DNA of 64,000 nt from an uncultured Lachnospiraceae bacterium (lineage in GTDB: Bacteria > Bacillota > Clostridia > Lachnospirales > Lachnospiraceae), in NCBI GenBank assembly GCA_945919075.1, contig CAMEIX010000014.1:1-64000 (forward strand). The letters are read 5' to 3'. The position numbers and the translations under genes are program-made. The notes under the pieces were generated by a model. That model was given only the letters and a program-made list of their open reading frames with translations, was not told where the DNA came from and searched no databases. Positions 26,897 to 34,938 of the stretch are shown in pieces (the stretch's first letter is position 1; every line of letters begins with the position of its first letter).

Positions 26897-26929
26897 ATTA
26901 TAGGGAAACAATGAGAAGAAGTTTGTCAA
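26897..26929 (-). promoter_or_regulatory. spoIIE promoter with 21-bp spacer and a Spo0A-like box
   Basis: On the minus strand a perfect TTGACA (26924-26929) and a perfect TATAAT (26897-26902) are 21 bases apart. Sigma-A promoters activated by Spo0A at spoIIE and spoIIG in Bacillus subtilis also have 21-22-bp spacers. TTTGTCAAA over the -35 box resembles the 0A box (TGTCGAA) with one difference. Confidence 0.65.
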
Positions 26930-26961
26930 ATTTTTAAATGGGAACCCCTCTTTTTTGCGAC

Positions 26962-26998
26962 AAAAAACTCCGATTCTGAGTGATTCAGATTCGGAGTT
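26962..26998 (-). terminator. Terminator overlapping the divIC stop codon
   Basis: A stem of about 14 bp with one mismatch (26966-26979 with 26984-26998) is followed on the minus strand by six U. Its 5' arm includes the divIC stop, so it separates the divIC operon from spoIIE. Confidence 0.85.
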
Positions 26999-27308
26999 AA
27001 TTTTCCTTCAATATGATCTCATCCGGGTAAACAAGACCTAATTTATCATGCGCCATTTTCTCATAAAATTCTTTCTTATGAGTATCTACCTCATACTGCA
27101 TGATTTCATGACGTTTTGCTTTCTGTTCTTCTATCTGTTTTTCCAACTGTGCTATCTGGGCCTGATTAGCTTTCATCTTCTGATTGATTTCAATCCGCTT
27201 TACACCAACCATAATCAGTAACAAAAGAACCACTGCCGTAACCAGTATCATACTGAAGCGATTTTGGCTTTTTCTTCGCACAGCCTTTCTTTTCTTTTTC
27301 GCTGCCAT
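26997..27308 (-). CDS. divIC: Septum formation initiator, DivIC/FtsB family
   Basis: The 103-residue protein has a very basic cytosolic N-terminus (MAAKKKRKAVRRKSQ), one membrane span (about 19-36), a coiled coil (about 40-70) and the short C-terminal globular part with KLGLVYPDEIIL typical of DivIC/FtsB. It links FtsL and FtsQ/DivIB in the divisome. GAGGAG precedes the ATG. It follows yabQ by 17 bases, the order seen in Bacillus. Confidence 0.9.
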   Translation of the reverse strand: MAAKKKRKAVRRKSQNRFSMILVTAVVLLLLIMVGVKRIEINQKMKANQAQIAQLEKQIEEQKAKRHEIMQYEVDTHKKEFYEKMAHDKLGLVYPDEIILKEN

Positions 27309-27325
27309 TGTATTCTCCTCAATAT

Positions 27326-27748
27326 TTACTTCTTACATATTGTAATTTTAAGCAATTTTGCCGTATGCGTCAACTTCTTTTTCGCTTTTATCCCCGCTTT
27401 GCAAAAAGGCCTGAAACATTTTTTAATCAGGGTAAACAACCACTTAATCAATTTCGAGATCCATTTTACGAAAAAGGGACTGACTGTCTTTTTATATATA
27501 AACATGCCGACAAAGGCTCCCATCACGGCAAACCAGCGAAGCGTCCCATTGCCCTCAGTCTGCAAAACCACAAAAACGGTGATGGTGGTAAATATCCAGA
27601 ATATACCATCCTCCAGCGAGATCAATAATCCATTATGTACAAAAACGCGCCTCAGAATACGGAACAGGTCATACACAAAAGTGATATAAGCTCCCAGTCC
27701 GACCATATGAAGAAGAAACAGATTCTCCTGAGAAATCACACCTTCCAT
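27326..27748 (-). CDS. yabQ: Spore cortex biosynthesis protein YabQ
   Basis: A 140-residue membrane protein with about three N-terminal spans and a basic C-terminal tail. The opening with the YDLFRILRR motif is the YabQ hallmark. YabQ is a sigma-E-controlled protein of the forespore outer membrane needed for cortex formation. It lies between yabP and divIC as in Bacillus. Its presence argues that the organism sporulates or has an ancestor that did. Confidence 0.88.
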   Translation of the reverse strand: MEGVISQENLFLLHMVGLGAYITFVYDLFRILRRVFVHNGLLISLEDGIFWIFTTITVFVVLQTEGNGTLRWFAVMGAFVGMFIYKKTVSPFFVKWISKLIKWLFTLIKKCFRPFCKAGIKAKKKLTHTAKLLKITICKK

Positions 27749-27759
27749 GGCAGACCTGC

Positions 27760-28050
27760 TTACCGAAACAGTTTGGAAAGCAGGGATTCTGTTTTTTCAC
27801 CCTTTGCTACGGTATCCGAGTATGCAAAACTGTCAATTTTTCCGTCCACATCCACTTCACCCTTATCCAGCATCAGCCTGTTAATATGCAGGTCGTCGCC
27901 TGCAATACGCAGCTTACCCTGCTCCGTTTCCAACAGGATTTCATGAATATCAAAGGAAATAACCTCCATTACTCCGCTTATGGTACATGTCCTACGATTG
28001 GTCAGCATAAGTTTGTGTATTCTCTTGCCCGTATTATTCAAATCTTCCAT
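27760..28050 (-). CDS. yabP: Sporulation protein YabP
   Basis: The 96-residue protein matches the YabP/YqfC family of small beta-rich sporulation proteins (TNRRTCTISGVMEVISFD, LRIAGDDLHI). In B. subtilis YabP is made in the mother cell and is needed for the cortex. ATG 28050 with GAGGGG upstream is chosen; the longer frame from 28110 lacks family similarity. yabQ follows 11 bases later. Confidence 0.88.
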   Translation of the reverse strand: MEDLNNTGKRIHKLMLTNRRTCTISGVMEVISFDIHEILLETEQGKLRIAGDDLHINRLMLDKGEVDVDGKIDSFAYSDTVAKGEKTESLLSKLFR

Positions 28051-28153
28051 ATCCGTTCCCCTCTTCCATATAATAGTAAACAAATCCGGCAGTCTAAAAT
28101 CTGCCGTCACCTGTTTCTATGAATATATGTCCGGAAACTTCTTAAAATACCTA

Positions 28154-28396
28154 TTAGCTTAAATATTCAAATAATTCTTTTGCTTCTTCCTTTTTCACGG
28201 TCTCCTGTACATCCAGTACCTTCACTTTAACTTCCTTATTTCCAAAGGAAATGGTAATAATATCTCCTTCCTTTACATTTGCGGAAGCTTTTGCCGGCTT
28301 GTCATTGATGGATACACGTCCACTGTCACAAGCTTCGTTTGCCACGGTACGTCTTTTAATCAGACGGGAAACCTTTAAGAATTTATCTAATCTCAT
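28154..28396 (-). CDS. rqcP: S4-domain RNA-binding protein RqcP (YabO/HSP15 family)
   Basis: An 80-residue S4 domain (MRLDKFLKVSRLIKRRTVAN, SGRVSINDKPAKAS) as in RqcP, which binds the 50S-RqcH complex during alanine tailing in ribosome-associated quality control. ATG 28396 is preceded by GGAGG; an upstream in-frame TTG overlaps that ribosome site. The U-run of the hup terminator lies directly before the Shine-Dalgarno sequence, so its expression probably depends in part on read-through from hup. Confidence 0.88.
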   Translation of the reverse strand: MRLDKFLKVSRLIKRRTVANEACDSGRVSINDKPAKASANVKEGDIITISFGNKEVKVKVLDVQETVKKEEAKELFEYLS

Positions 28397-28406
28397 GATG
28401 TCCTCC

Positions 28407-28435
28407 AAAAAAAAGAGGACCCAAAATAGGTCCTC
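28407..28435 (-). terminator. Terminator of hup, leading directly into the rqcP ribosome site
   Basis: GAGGACC (28415-28421) pairs with GGTCCTC (28429-28435). On the minus strand eight U follow at once (28407-28414), and then GGAGG of rqcP. Confidence 0.85.
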
Positions 28436-28459
28436 CTGTAATAGTCATAAAGAATGAAA

Positions 28460-28732
28460 TTAGTTTAAAGAATCCTTTAATGCCTTACCAGCTTTGAACT
28501 TAGGAGCCTTGGAAGCTGCAATCTTAATCTTCTTGCCGGTCTGAGGATTCTTACCTTCTCTTGCTTTTCTTTCAACTACTTCAAAGGTACCAAAACCAAC
28601 TAAAGCGATTTTTTCACCTTTCTTTAATTCATCAGCTACGGTAGCGGTGAAAGCTGCTAATGCTTTCTCAGCGTCTTTCTTGGAAATTTCAGCTTTTTCA
28701 GCAATTGCTGCTACTAATTCTGTTTTGTTCAT
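28460..28732 (-). CDS. hup: HU-family DNA-binding protein
   Basis: The 90-residue histone-like protein has the full HU pattern: [20 protein letters not shown], the [21 protein letters not shown] arm with the intercalating proline, and a lysine-rich end. It dimerises and bends DNA. AGGAGGAG precedes the ATG. A strong promoter at 28807-28835 and a terminator at the end fit high expression as a single gene with some read-through. Confidence 0.97.
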   Translation of the reverse strand: MNKTELVAAIAEKAEISKKDAEKALAAFTATVADELKKGEKIALVGFGTFEVVERKAREGKNPQTGKKIKIAASKAPKFKAGKALKDSLN

Positions 28733-28806
28733 GTTTGAACTCCTCCTCTTAATGAGTTAAATTAATAATATTCTAATTAGATGTTTCAATAAAAACGTCT
28801 ATTTTA

Positions 28807-28835
28807 TATATAAATGTTTTTTGTCCCTTTGTCAA
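28807..28835 (-). promoter_or_regulatory. Promoter of hup
   Basis: On the minus strand TTGACA (28830-28835), a 17-base spacer and TATATA (28807-28812), about 75 bases before the hup ATG. Confidence 0.8.
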
Positions 28836-28879
28836 GGCATTTTGCCTTATTTACGGCATTTTCGGGCCTTACCTCATGT

Positions 28880-29581
28880 TTATCGCTCTATTTCATCAAT
28901 AAAATCGTTTACTTTGTCGGAAAGTGTCTGTTCCATGGACAATCTTCTTTTTGCTGCAATTTTACAGATATCCGCAAGCATATCCGTTAATATCCCTGCA
29001 ATCTGCCCGTCGTCCATTTCCTTTTCCAAAGACAGGCGCTCTGCATTTTTCTGTAATGCTGTTACAGAGTCTTCCACAGAAAGTTCTCTCTTATACAGCT
29101 TGTCCGCTTTTTTGTAAACCTTGGATGCCCGGACCAGTGCCGGGAGTTCTTCGGGGATATCACGAAGGGGCGTGGTTACCCAGCTTTTTCCCTCTTTTTC
29201 CTTTTTCTTAATATCCTCCCAGTTTTTTAAGACCTGATCGGAATTATCCGCATAAACATCACCAAATACGTGGGGGTGCCTGCGAATCATCTTTTCTGCA
29301 ATGTCGCTTACCACGTCCTCCATGGTAAAAAGCCCCTCCTCCTTTGCTATCTGGGAGTGCAGGGCAACCTGCAAAAGTACATCCCCAAGTTCTTCCTTCA
29401 GATTGTCCGCATCACCGGATTTGTCATAAATACGGATGGCTGCCAGCAATTCATAGGCCTCCTCTATCATACAGGGCCGCAGGCTGTCATGAGTCTGTTC
29501 CTTATCCCAGGGGCAGCCGTTCTCGCTGCGAAGGGTCGCTATAATGTCCATAAACTCTTCATACGTATATCTCTTTTCCAT
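28880..29581 (-). CDS. mazG: Nucleoside triphosphate pyrophosphohydrolase MazG
   Basis: The 233-residue protein carries two MazG all-alpha NTPase modules. The first has LRSENGCPWDKEQTHDSLRP and EEAYELLAAI, with EELGDVLLQVALHSQIA metal-binding residues; the second is degenerate. It hydrolyses NTPs/dNTPs to monophosphates, cleaning damaged nucleotides or lowering ppGpp. Bacillus YabN has an additional N-terminal methylase domain that is missing here. It begins 11 bases after the PEGA lipoprotein gene. Confidence 0.92.
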   Translation of the reverse strand: MEKRYTYEEFMDIIATLRSENGCPWDKEQTHDSLRPCMIEEAYELLAAIRIYDKSGDADNLKEELGDVLLQVALHSQIAKEEGLFTMEDVVSDIAEKMIRRHPHVFGDVYADNSDQVLKNWEDIKKKEKEGKSWVTTPLRDIPEELPALVRASKVYKKADKLYKRELSVEDSVTALQKNAERLSLEKEMDDGQIAGILTDMLADICKIAAKRRLSMEQTLSDKVNDFIDEIER

Positions 29582-29592
29582 AATAAACCTCT

Positions 29593-30894
29593 CTATTCCG
29601 CTTCCAAAGGCACAAAGGAATAGCTGATATCCTTTTCCTCGTCATCCACCTGGACTGTATAACTTCTGGTTTCATAGCCGGATTTTCTTAATGTAATCAC
29701 ATGGGGGCCCGAAGTCTTCTTAATGCTGACCGGAGAAATGCCCACATAATTACCGTCCACATAAACTTCCACATCGGTGGGGGACTCAATATGCATCCGG
29801 TAATAGGTTGCCGTGGTTGTACTGTTTCCGGAGGAAACGTCCTCCTCTTCCTCATCATCCGCGGTATCCGAAGAATCCTTTTTCTCCAGTTCAATCTCTA
29901 TTCCCGCAGAAGGAGAACCCACTTTGAGATAACTGGTTGTGGTATCATAGCCTTCCGCCTTTGCAATCAATTGATGAATTCCGTACTGCAGGGAAACCGG
30001 CGCACCCGTATCCACCTTTTCCCCGTCCACATACAAAGTAGCATCCGCAGGAATCATGGCAAATACAATCTGTCCGAACTGCGGTGCCTCTACCGTAAGA
30101 TCGCTGATATCCACCGTGACCTCTTCGTTCCTCTTTATCGTTACTTTCTTGGTACCGTTTCCGCCCACTGTGGAAAACAGAACCTGATAAGTACCTTCCG
30201 GCACTACCAAAAGCATCTCTTCCGTAATCTGGTGGATTTGATTCTGTCCCACCTCTATCCATCCGCCGATAAAATTCTCATCCCCGGATAACTTTAAGTA
30301 GCCGTGCCCCTTTTCCACCACAATGCTGTAAACATTGCTTCCAATACCGCGGAAAGTAAGGATATCCGCTGTATTTAAGTCCATAAATTCCACTTCTTTC
30401 CCTTGGGAAAAAATTCTCGTGGTATCCGAAAAACGATAAATATCATTTCCTATCGTGATGTTATGAAGCCGGCTGTCAATAACATAACGGCTTACGGATT
30501 CATTGGTCCACGCATTTTGTGCCATTTGCAATGTAGTCAGGGTTTTGCGGCTTTTTAAGAAGGTGATATCCGCCAGATCACCTTCCTTTATCTGGCTGAT
30601 GGACAACACCTCTCCGAATTTATCCGCAAAGACCGTTGTTCCGTCATAACTAAGCGTATACTTCTTATTCAAATCCAGATTTAAGAAAGTAATGGTCTTT
30701 TCTTCATTATCGATACGCGTTATCAGGGCTGTATCCGCAGAATCATAACTCCCCGGTCCTGCAAGTATAATGTTTTCCGAATAATTCGGGACCTGCGTCC
30801 CTGCATCTTCGACCGGCTTTTTTCCACAGCCGGTCAGTATAAAGAGGCAGATTAACACCAAAATCCCCTGTATCTTAAGCTTTCTTCCTGTCAT
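29593..30894 (-). CDS. Lipoprotein with two PEGA domains
   Basis: The 433-residue protein has a lipoprotein signal peptide with lipobox ILTGC (C23). A beta-rich region of about 230 residues of unknown family follows, then two PEGA domains, one with ATLYVDGEKVDTGAPVSL and one with VEVYVDGNYVGISPVSI, joined by a Ser/Asp/Glu-rich linker. PEGA domains occur on surface proteins and are thought to bind the S-layer or envelope. AAGGAAGG precedes the ATG. Function at the cell surface is unknown. It lies directly after the CotS-like gene. Confidence 0.82.
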   Translation of the reverse strand: MTGRKLKIQGILVLICLFILTGCGKKPVEDAGTQVPNYSENIILAGPGSYDSADTALITRIDNEEKTITFLNLDLNKKYTLSYDGTTVFADKFGEVLSISQIKEGDLADITFLKSRKTLTTLQMAQNAWTNESVSRYVIDSRLHNITIGNDIYRFSDTTRIFSQGKEVEFMDLNTADILTFRGIGSNVYSIVVEKGHGYLKLSGDENFIGGWIEVGQNQIHQITEEMLLVVPEGTYQVLFSTVGGNGTKKVTIKRNEEVTVDISDLTVEAPQFGQIVFAMIPADATLYVDGEKVDTGAPVSLQYGIHQLIAKAEGYDTTTSYLKVGSPSAGIEIELEKKDSSDTADDEEEEDVSSGNSTTTATYYRMHIESPTDVEVYVDGNYVGISPVSIKKTSGPHVITLRKSGYETRSYTVQVDDEEKDISYSFVPLEAE

Positions 30895-30908
30895 GTTCTA
30901 TCCTTCCT

Positions 30909-31904
30909 TTACGGAATCGTATGAAAAATCTGTTCCAAAAAGGTCTGTTTCTCTTTTTCCTGTTCCCATAGTACACGTAGTTTTTCACTATTCTTTTCCG
31001 GTATCCATACCTTTCTGGAATTGTAATAGAAGTTTACGATTTTCCAGAACTTTTCCGGATAAGCCAGACGATAGTATAATTCTGTGAGGGCACTGTCCGA
31101 TAATTCAAATTCCTTGCTGTATGCTTCCAGAACAGCATCCCCAAGACTGACGGACCAGTTGTTCTTCTCCAGAAGCTTCCGCAAAAACAACCCCAGATCC
31201 CTTATTCCGTCATCTGCCATCATTTTTTCAAAATTGATGACGGCAAAGCCCTTTTCCTGCCTGATAATATTATGATAGCGGTAATCCCCGTGACAGACCC
31301 TGCCCTCACTTGAAATTTGTCCGCCATCCTCTGCCTTTTTAAAATTCAGCCAGTTTTCCTGAACCTGTTCTGACTGACTGAGAAAATAAGGGTATTTTTC
31401 CAAGAGCAAAATCTCAAAGGAAGATTTCTGCCCCTTTTTCTTCAGATACTGCCAGATTTTGCGAAGCTCTCTGTTATGTTTCGCAAATTCCCTGTCTATA
31501 GAGTGATCCGGCAGTTTTTCCTTAATGAGGCTGTCATCCGGAAAGTGCATGGCATGATGTAATTTCGCCAGCGTCTGTACTGCCTCCTTGCATTCCTCCG
31601 GGTCTTTAATATTACATTCCCTGTTTTCAAAGAATGTTTTTAAAATATATTTTTTCCCGTCCAAATCCTCGGTAAATAAACCGCCTTCTTTATTCTTTAT
31701 TAACTGTTCCACCGGTACATCGGAACATTCCTTTATTCTTGTAAGGACTTCGTCTATCAGAGCAAGTTTTTCCGGGTTTCCTTCATATTCCTTAAAAATG
31801 AGACAGCCTTCCTTTGTATCACAAAGAATGGATCCCCTTCCCTTTCTGATCTGCAAAATCTCAATCTCATATTGTTCTAACAGGCTGACTGCTTTGTCGT
31901 TCAC
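30909..31904 (-). CDS. CotS-family kinase-like spore coat protein
   Basis: The 331-residue protein has an aminoglycoside-phosphotransferase/kinase fold: an N-terminal lobe with IFKEYEG, the catalytic loop VCHGDYRYHNII, and INFEKM where active kinases have DFD/DFG, so the metal-binding Asp is Asn. CotS, YutH and relatives in Firmicutes are coat-associated proteins of this type, and Clostridia CotS proteins often share the Asn. The start is probably GTG 31904, with GGGAGGG seven bases upstream; ATG 31928 has no ribosome site. Substrate unknown. Confidence 0.75.
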   Translation of the reverse strand: MNDKAVSLLEQYEIEILQIRKGRGSILCDTKEGCLIFKEYEGNPEKLALIDEVLTRIKECSDVPVEQLIKNKEGGLFTEDLDGKKYILKTFFENRECNIKDPEECKEAVQTLAKLHHAMHFPDDSLIKEKLPDHSIDREFAKHNRELRKIWQYLKKKGQKSSFEILLLEKYPYFLSQSEQVQENWLNFKKAEDGGQISSEGRVCHGDYRYHNIIRQEKGFAVINFEKMMADDGIRDLGLFLRKLLEKNNWSVSLGDAVLEAYSKEFELSDSALTELYYRLAYPEKFWKIVNFYYNSRKVWIPEKNSEKLRVLWEQEKEKQTFLEQIFHTIP

Positions 31905-31965
31905 TTTATGCCCTCCCATATGACTCATCTAACCTATCCTATGTGAGGGAAACAGAAAGTATGAC

Positions 31966-33321
31966 CTAAAATTCTTGATTCAGACGCTTTGCTTCCTCTA
32001 AAAGGTACTCCTTATTATTCTTTTCCGGCTCCTCGATTACCATGGAAAGGAGCGTATTCAAAATTTCCCCCAATCCCTTGCCCGGTCTGATGCCCTCGGC
32101 AATCAGATCCTGACCGTTAACGGCAAGCATTTTCAGGGAAACACATTCTTCTTTTGCAATTACTTCTTCATAGCAGGTGCGCCAGGCATTAAGATTATTA
32201 AGCTTCTCCTCCCGCATATACATACTTTGTGACAGAATATCTGCCTCTTTTACCTCTAAAAGGAGGGGAAAAATGTCCGCGCCGATTTTATGAACAGCCC
32301 GCCTTGTAAGACGGGGATTCGGAATTAAATCGTTCCCATAATCATGGTACCGCACCAGCCTCGACACCGCATGAATGGTGTCATTATCCATTTTTAATCT
32401 GCGCATTATGGTAATACCCATTTTCTCGCTCATCTCCGGGTGCCCGTAAAAATGCGTAATTCCTTCACTGTCAACGGTAAGTGCTTCCGGCTTTGCGATA
32501 TCATGAAGCATCATGGCAAAACGCAGAATACGGTCCGCTCTCACTTCCGTCATGGAGTGCAGAATATGTTCTCCCACACTATAGCAGTGGTGGGGATGAT
32601 TCTGCATCGTTTCCATTGCCCTGTCCCATTCGGGGAAGAAAACCTTGGTGACACCGGTCTCATAGGCAATTCTTAAGTAATCGGGATGGGGGGATACCAA
32701 AAGCTTGGTCATCTCCATCTGGATCCGTTCCGCACTGATTTTCTGTAAGTTCGGTGCCAGTTCTCGAATGGCATCCAGAGTGCTTTCTTCGATTTGGTAC
32801 CCAAGCTGGGCAGAAAAACGGATGGCACGAAGCATCCGGAGTGCATCCTCCGAAAAACGCTCCTTTGCATCTCCCACACATCGGATAATGCCGGCACCTA
32901 AGTCATCCATTCCTCCAAAAATGTCCACCAGGCCTTCTTCCTCGTTGTAAGCCATGGCGTTAATGGTAAAATCCCTTCTGCGAAGGTCCTCTTTTAGACT
33001 GGCGGTAAACGAAACTTCCTTCGGATGTCTGCCGTCCTCATATTCTCCGTCAACCCGGTAGGTTGTAACCTCAAATCCATCCTTATCCAGCATTACCGTA
33101 ACCGTTCCATGCTCAATTCCGGTATCAATGGTACGCTTAAAAAGTGCCTTTATCTCTTCAGGCTTTGCACTGGTAGTAATATCCCAGTCATTGGGAATAC
33201 GGCCAAGCAGACTGTCCCGCACGCATCCGCCAACGGCGTAGGCCTCAAATCCTGCTGCCTGAATGGTCTCTATGATATTTTTTACCTTTTCAGGCATCTG
33301 AATCTTTTTATTACTTTTCAT
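31966..33321 (-). CDS. cca: CCA-adding tRNA nucleotidyltransferase
   Basis: The 451-residue class II nucleotidyltransferase has AVGGCVRDSLLGR, DWDITTSA (catalytic aspartates) and RRDFTINAM in the N-terminal domain. An HD domain (MMLHDIAKP, YHDYGND) forms the C-terminal half. It adds or repairs the 3' CCA of tRNA; both tRNA genes in the window lack encoded CCA. The start overlaps the end of the upstream propeller gene by 11 bases, implying coupled translation. Confidence 0.93.
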   Translation of the reverse strand: MKSNKKIQMPEKVKNIIETIQAAGFEAYAVGGCVRDSLLGRIPNDWDITTSAKPEEIKALFKRTIDTGIEHGTVTVMLDKDGFEVTTYRVDGEYEDGRHPKEVSFTASLKEDLRRRDFTINAMAYNEEEGLVDIFGGMDDLGAGIIRCVGDAKERFSEDALRMLRAIRFSAQLGYQIEESTLDAIRELAPNLQKISAERIQMEMTKLLVSPHPDYLRIAYETGVTKVFFPEWDRAMETMQNHPHHCYSVGEHILHSMTEVRADRILRFAMMLHDIAKPEALTVDSEGITHFYGHPEMSEKMGITIMRRLKMDNDTIHAVSRLVRYHDYGNDLIPNPRLTRRAVHKIGADIFPLLLEVKEADILSQSMYMREEKLNNLNAWRTCYEEVIAKEECVSLKMLAVNGQDLIAEGIRPGKGLGEILNTLLSMVIEEPEKNNKEYLLEEAKRLNQEF

Positions 33322-34861
33322 CTGTTACATTTCCCTGATTTAATTCCGCTATTTTTCCGTTTCCTGCATAAAACGATTTATTTTTATTGTCATCCCTCAT
33401 CAGGATTCCATCGCCCCATTTTACCATATAAGAGACGCTCTCCAGTTTCATTTCCCTGGAATCCGCTTTCTTATCTGCTGCAAATAAAATATTATTTTCG
33501 ATAAAATAAATTTTATTCTCACTTTGGTTATATTCTATCATACCTCCAATATAATCTTTCGATATAAAAGGGGAAAGCTTTTCTGTCTTTTGGAGTCCCT
33601 TTATATAATAAAGAGCTCCCTCCGGGTCGACAAAATATACCTTTGACAGCTTATCATCTGCACATAAACCGATACACTTTTCGCTTGCTTTATAAATTTG
33701 TTTCTTATAATTCTTATCTCCCAAAGAGGATACTTTATAAATGCCATCCTCCTCTTTTAGTAAAACACTCTTACCATCCTTGGAAATAGCACCAAAGCTG
33801 TCTGCCTTTCCAAGGATCTCTGATCCTTTTCCGTCTTTATTCAAAACACCAAAATCTTTTGCACTGTAATGATCATTTAAAGTATAGAAAACTTTTCCCT
33901 TTAAGGATTTTACACCATACATATCTCCAAATCTGGAAATCCTAAATTCATTTACATGGAACTCGTTTGTTACAAAAAATCCTAAAACAGACTCTTCTGC
34001 AACACAAACCGGGTCCTTTAGCTTTGCATTATAATAATAACTTTTTCCTTTATCGTTAAATACAATTTCACTGATATCACGGTTAAAATGGACTTTTCCT
34101 TCCAATTGTTTACCGATTTTTGCAGACTCCTTCCCATCGTACCGATAAAGCTTTATATTTTCCTCATCATTGGTATTTACATAATAAAAATTCTTTCCAT
34201 TGTCACTGACCGCTACCGGATAGCTTCCATCCTTATCTATTTTTTTGGTACCACTGTTTATACCCGCCAAATACAGATTATTATCTGATCTTCCTTCATA
34301 ATTTGTCACATAAGCCACATATTTTCCATTGGGAGAAAGTGTAATCTGATGAGGATAAACATCCACATCTATTTTTACAGAATTGTCCTTTGCCACATCA
34401 TAAATATAAAGAGTCTGGTGATTACTGTCATCGTTATCATTCGTCAGATAAGCAATACCCTCTCCCGTATAGGACACCACAAAAGAAGATACCTTGTCAG
34501 AAATGTAAATCGGTTCCAGTTTTGTGGTAACAAGGTATAGCTCTCCATTACTGTTAAGAACAGCAACTATTGTAGAATCTATATTTTTACTGCTCTGGGA
34601 ATAGTCATCTATTTTCAACGACTGTCCTTCCCCATTATAAAGGGTGTCATCTTCCACAATAATACTATTCTCTTTTAGACTTGGAATCTCATAAGTCTTG
34701 GCATTATGTGTAAAAAATATAATACCTATTACCACCAATAAGCATAATGACAAAACAACTAACGCTCTTATAAGGAACGAGTTCTTTTTCTTTGCTGCTT
34801 GTACCGGTGCATTTACTGCTTCCTTTTGTTCTTCTTTTTTGCTCTTCTTACCTTTACTCAT
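33311..34861 (-). CDS. Membrane-anchored beta-propeller-like protein of unknown function
   Basis: The 516-residue protein has a Lys/Glu-rich cytosolic start, one span (about 29-51) and a large external domain. That domain is made of short strand repeats (LYIYDV, YLAGI, LYRYDG, YYIKG) typical of WD40-like or TolB-like propellers. It is a paralogue of the upstream gene at 34939-36687; both share LSPNGKYV followed by YEG-S-D-N-LYLAG. It lacks the zinc ribbon of that paralogue. GGAGG precedes ATG 34861. The function is unknown; a sensor or envelope role is a guess. Confidence 0.72.
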   Translation of the reverse strand: MSKGKKSKKEEQKEAVNAPVQAAKKKNSFLIRALVVLSLCLLVVIGIIFFTHNAKTYEIPSLKENSIIVEDDTLYNGEGQSLKIDDYSQSSKNIDSTIVAVLNSNGELYLVTTKLEPIYISDKVSSFVVSYTGEGIAYLTNDNDDSNHQTLYIYDVAKDNSVKIDVDVYPHQITLSPNGKYVAYVTNYEGRSDNNLYLAGINSGTKKIDKDGSYPVAVSDNGKNFYYVNTNDEENIKLYRYDGKESAKIGKQLEGKVHFNRDISEIVFNDKGKSYYYNAKLKDPVCVAEESVLGFFVTNEFHVNEFRISRFGDMYGVKSLKGKVFYTLNDHYSAKDFGVLNKDGKGSEILGKADSFGAISKDGKSVLLKEEDGIYKVSSLGDKNYKKQIYKASEKCIGLCADDKLSKVYFVDPEGALYYIKGLQKTEKLSPFISKDYIGGMIEYNQSENKIYFIENNILFAADKKADSREMKLESVSYMVKWGDGILMRDDNKNKSFYAGNGKIAELNQGNVTDEK

Positions 34862-34872
34862 CTCTTCCTCCC

Positions 34873-34908
34873 AAAAACGGTGTAACCCCAAGTGGGCTAC
34901 ACCGTTTT
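34873..34908 (-). terminator. Terminator between the two propeller genes
   Basis: ACGGTGTA-CCC arms (34877-34888) pair with GGGCTACACCGT (34894-34905) with one bulge. On the minus strand five U follow and then the GGGAGG of the downstream gene. It can lower expression of the second paralogue. Confidence 0.82.
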
Positions 34909-34938
34909 ATAATCCTTAAGATGCTTTCCGATGTTGTT

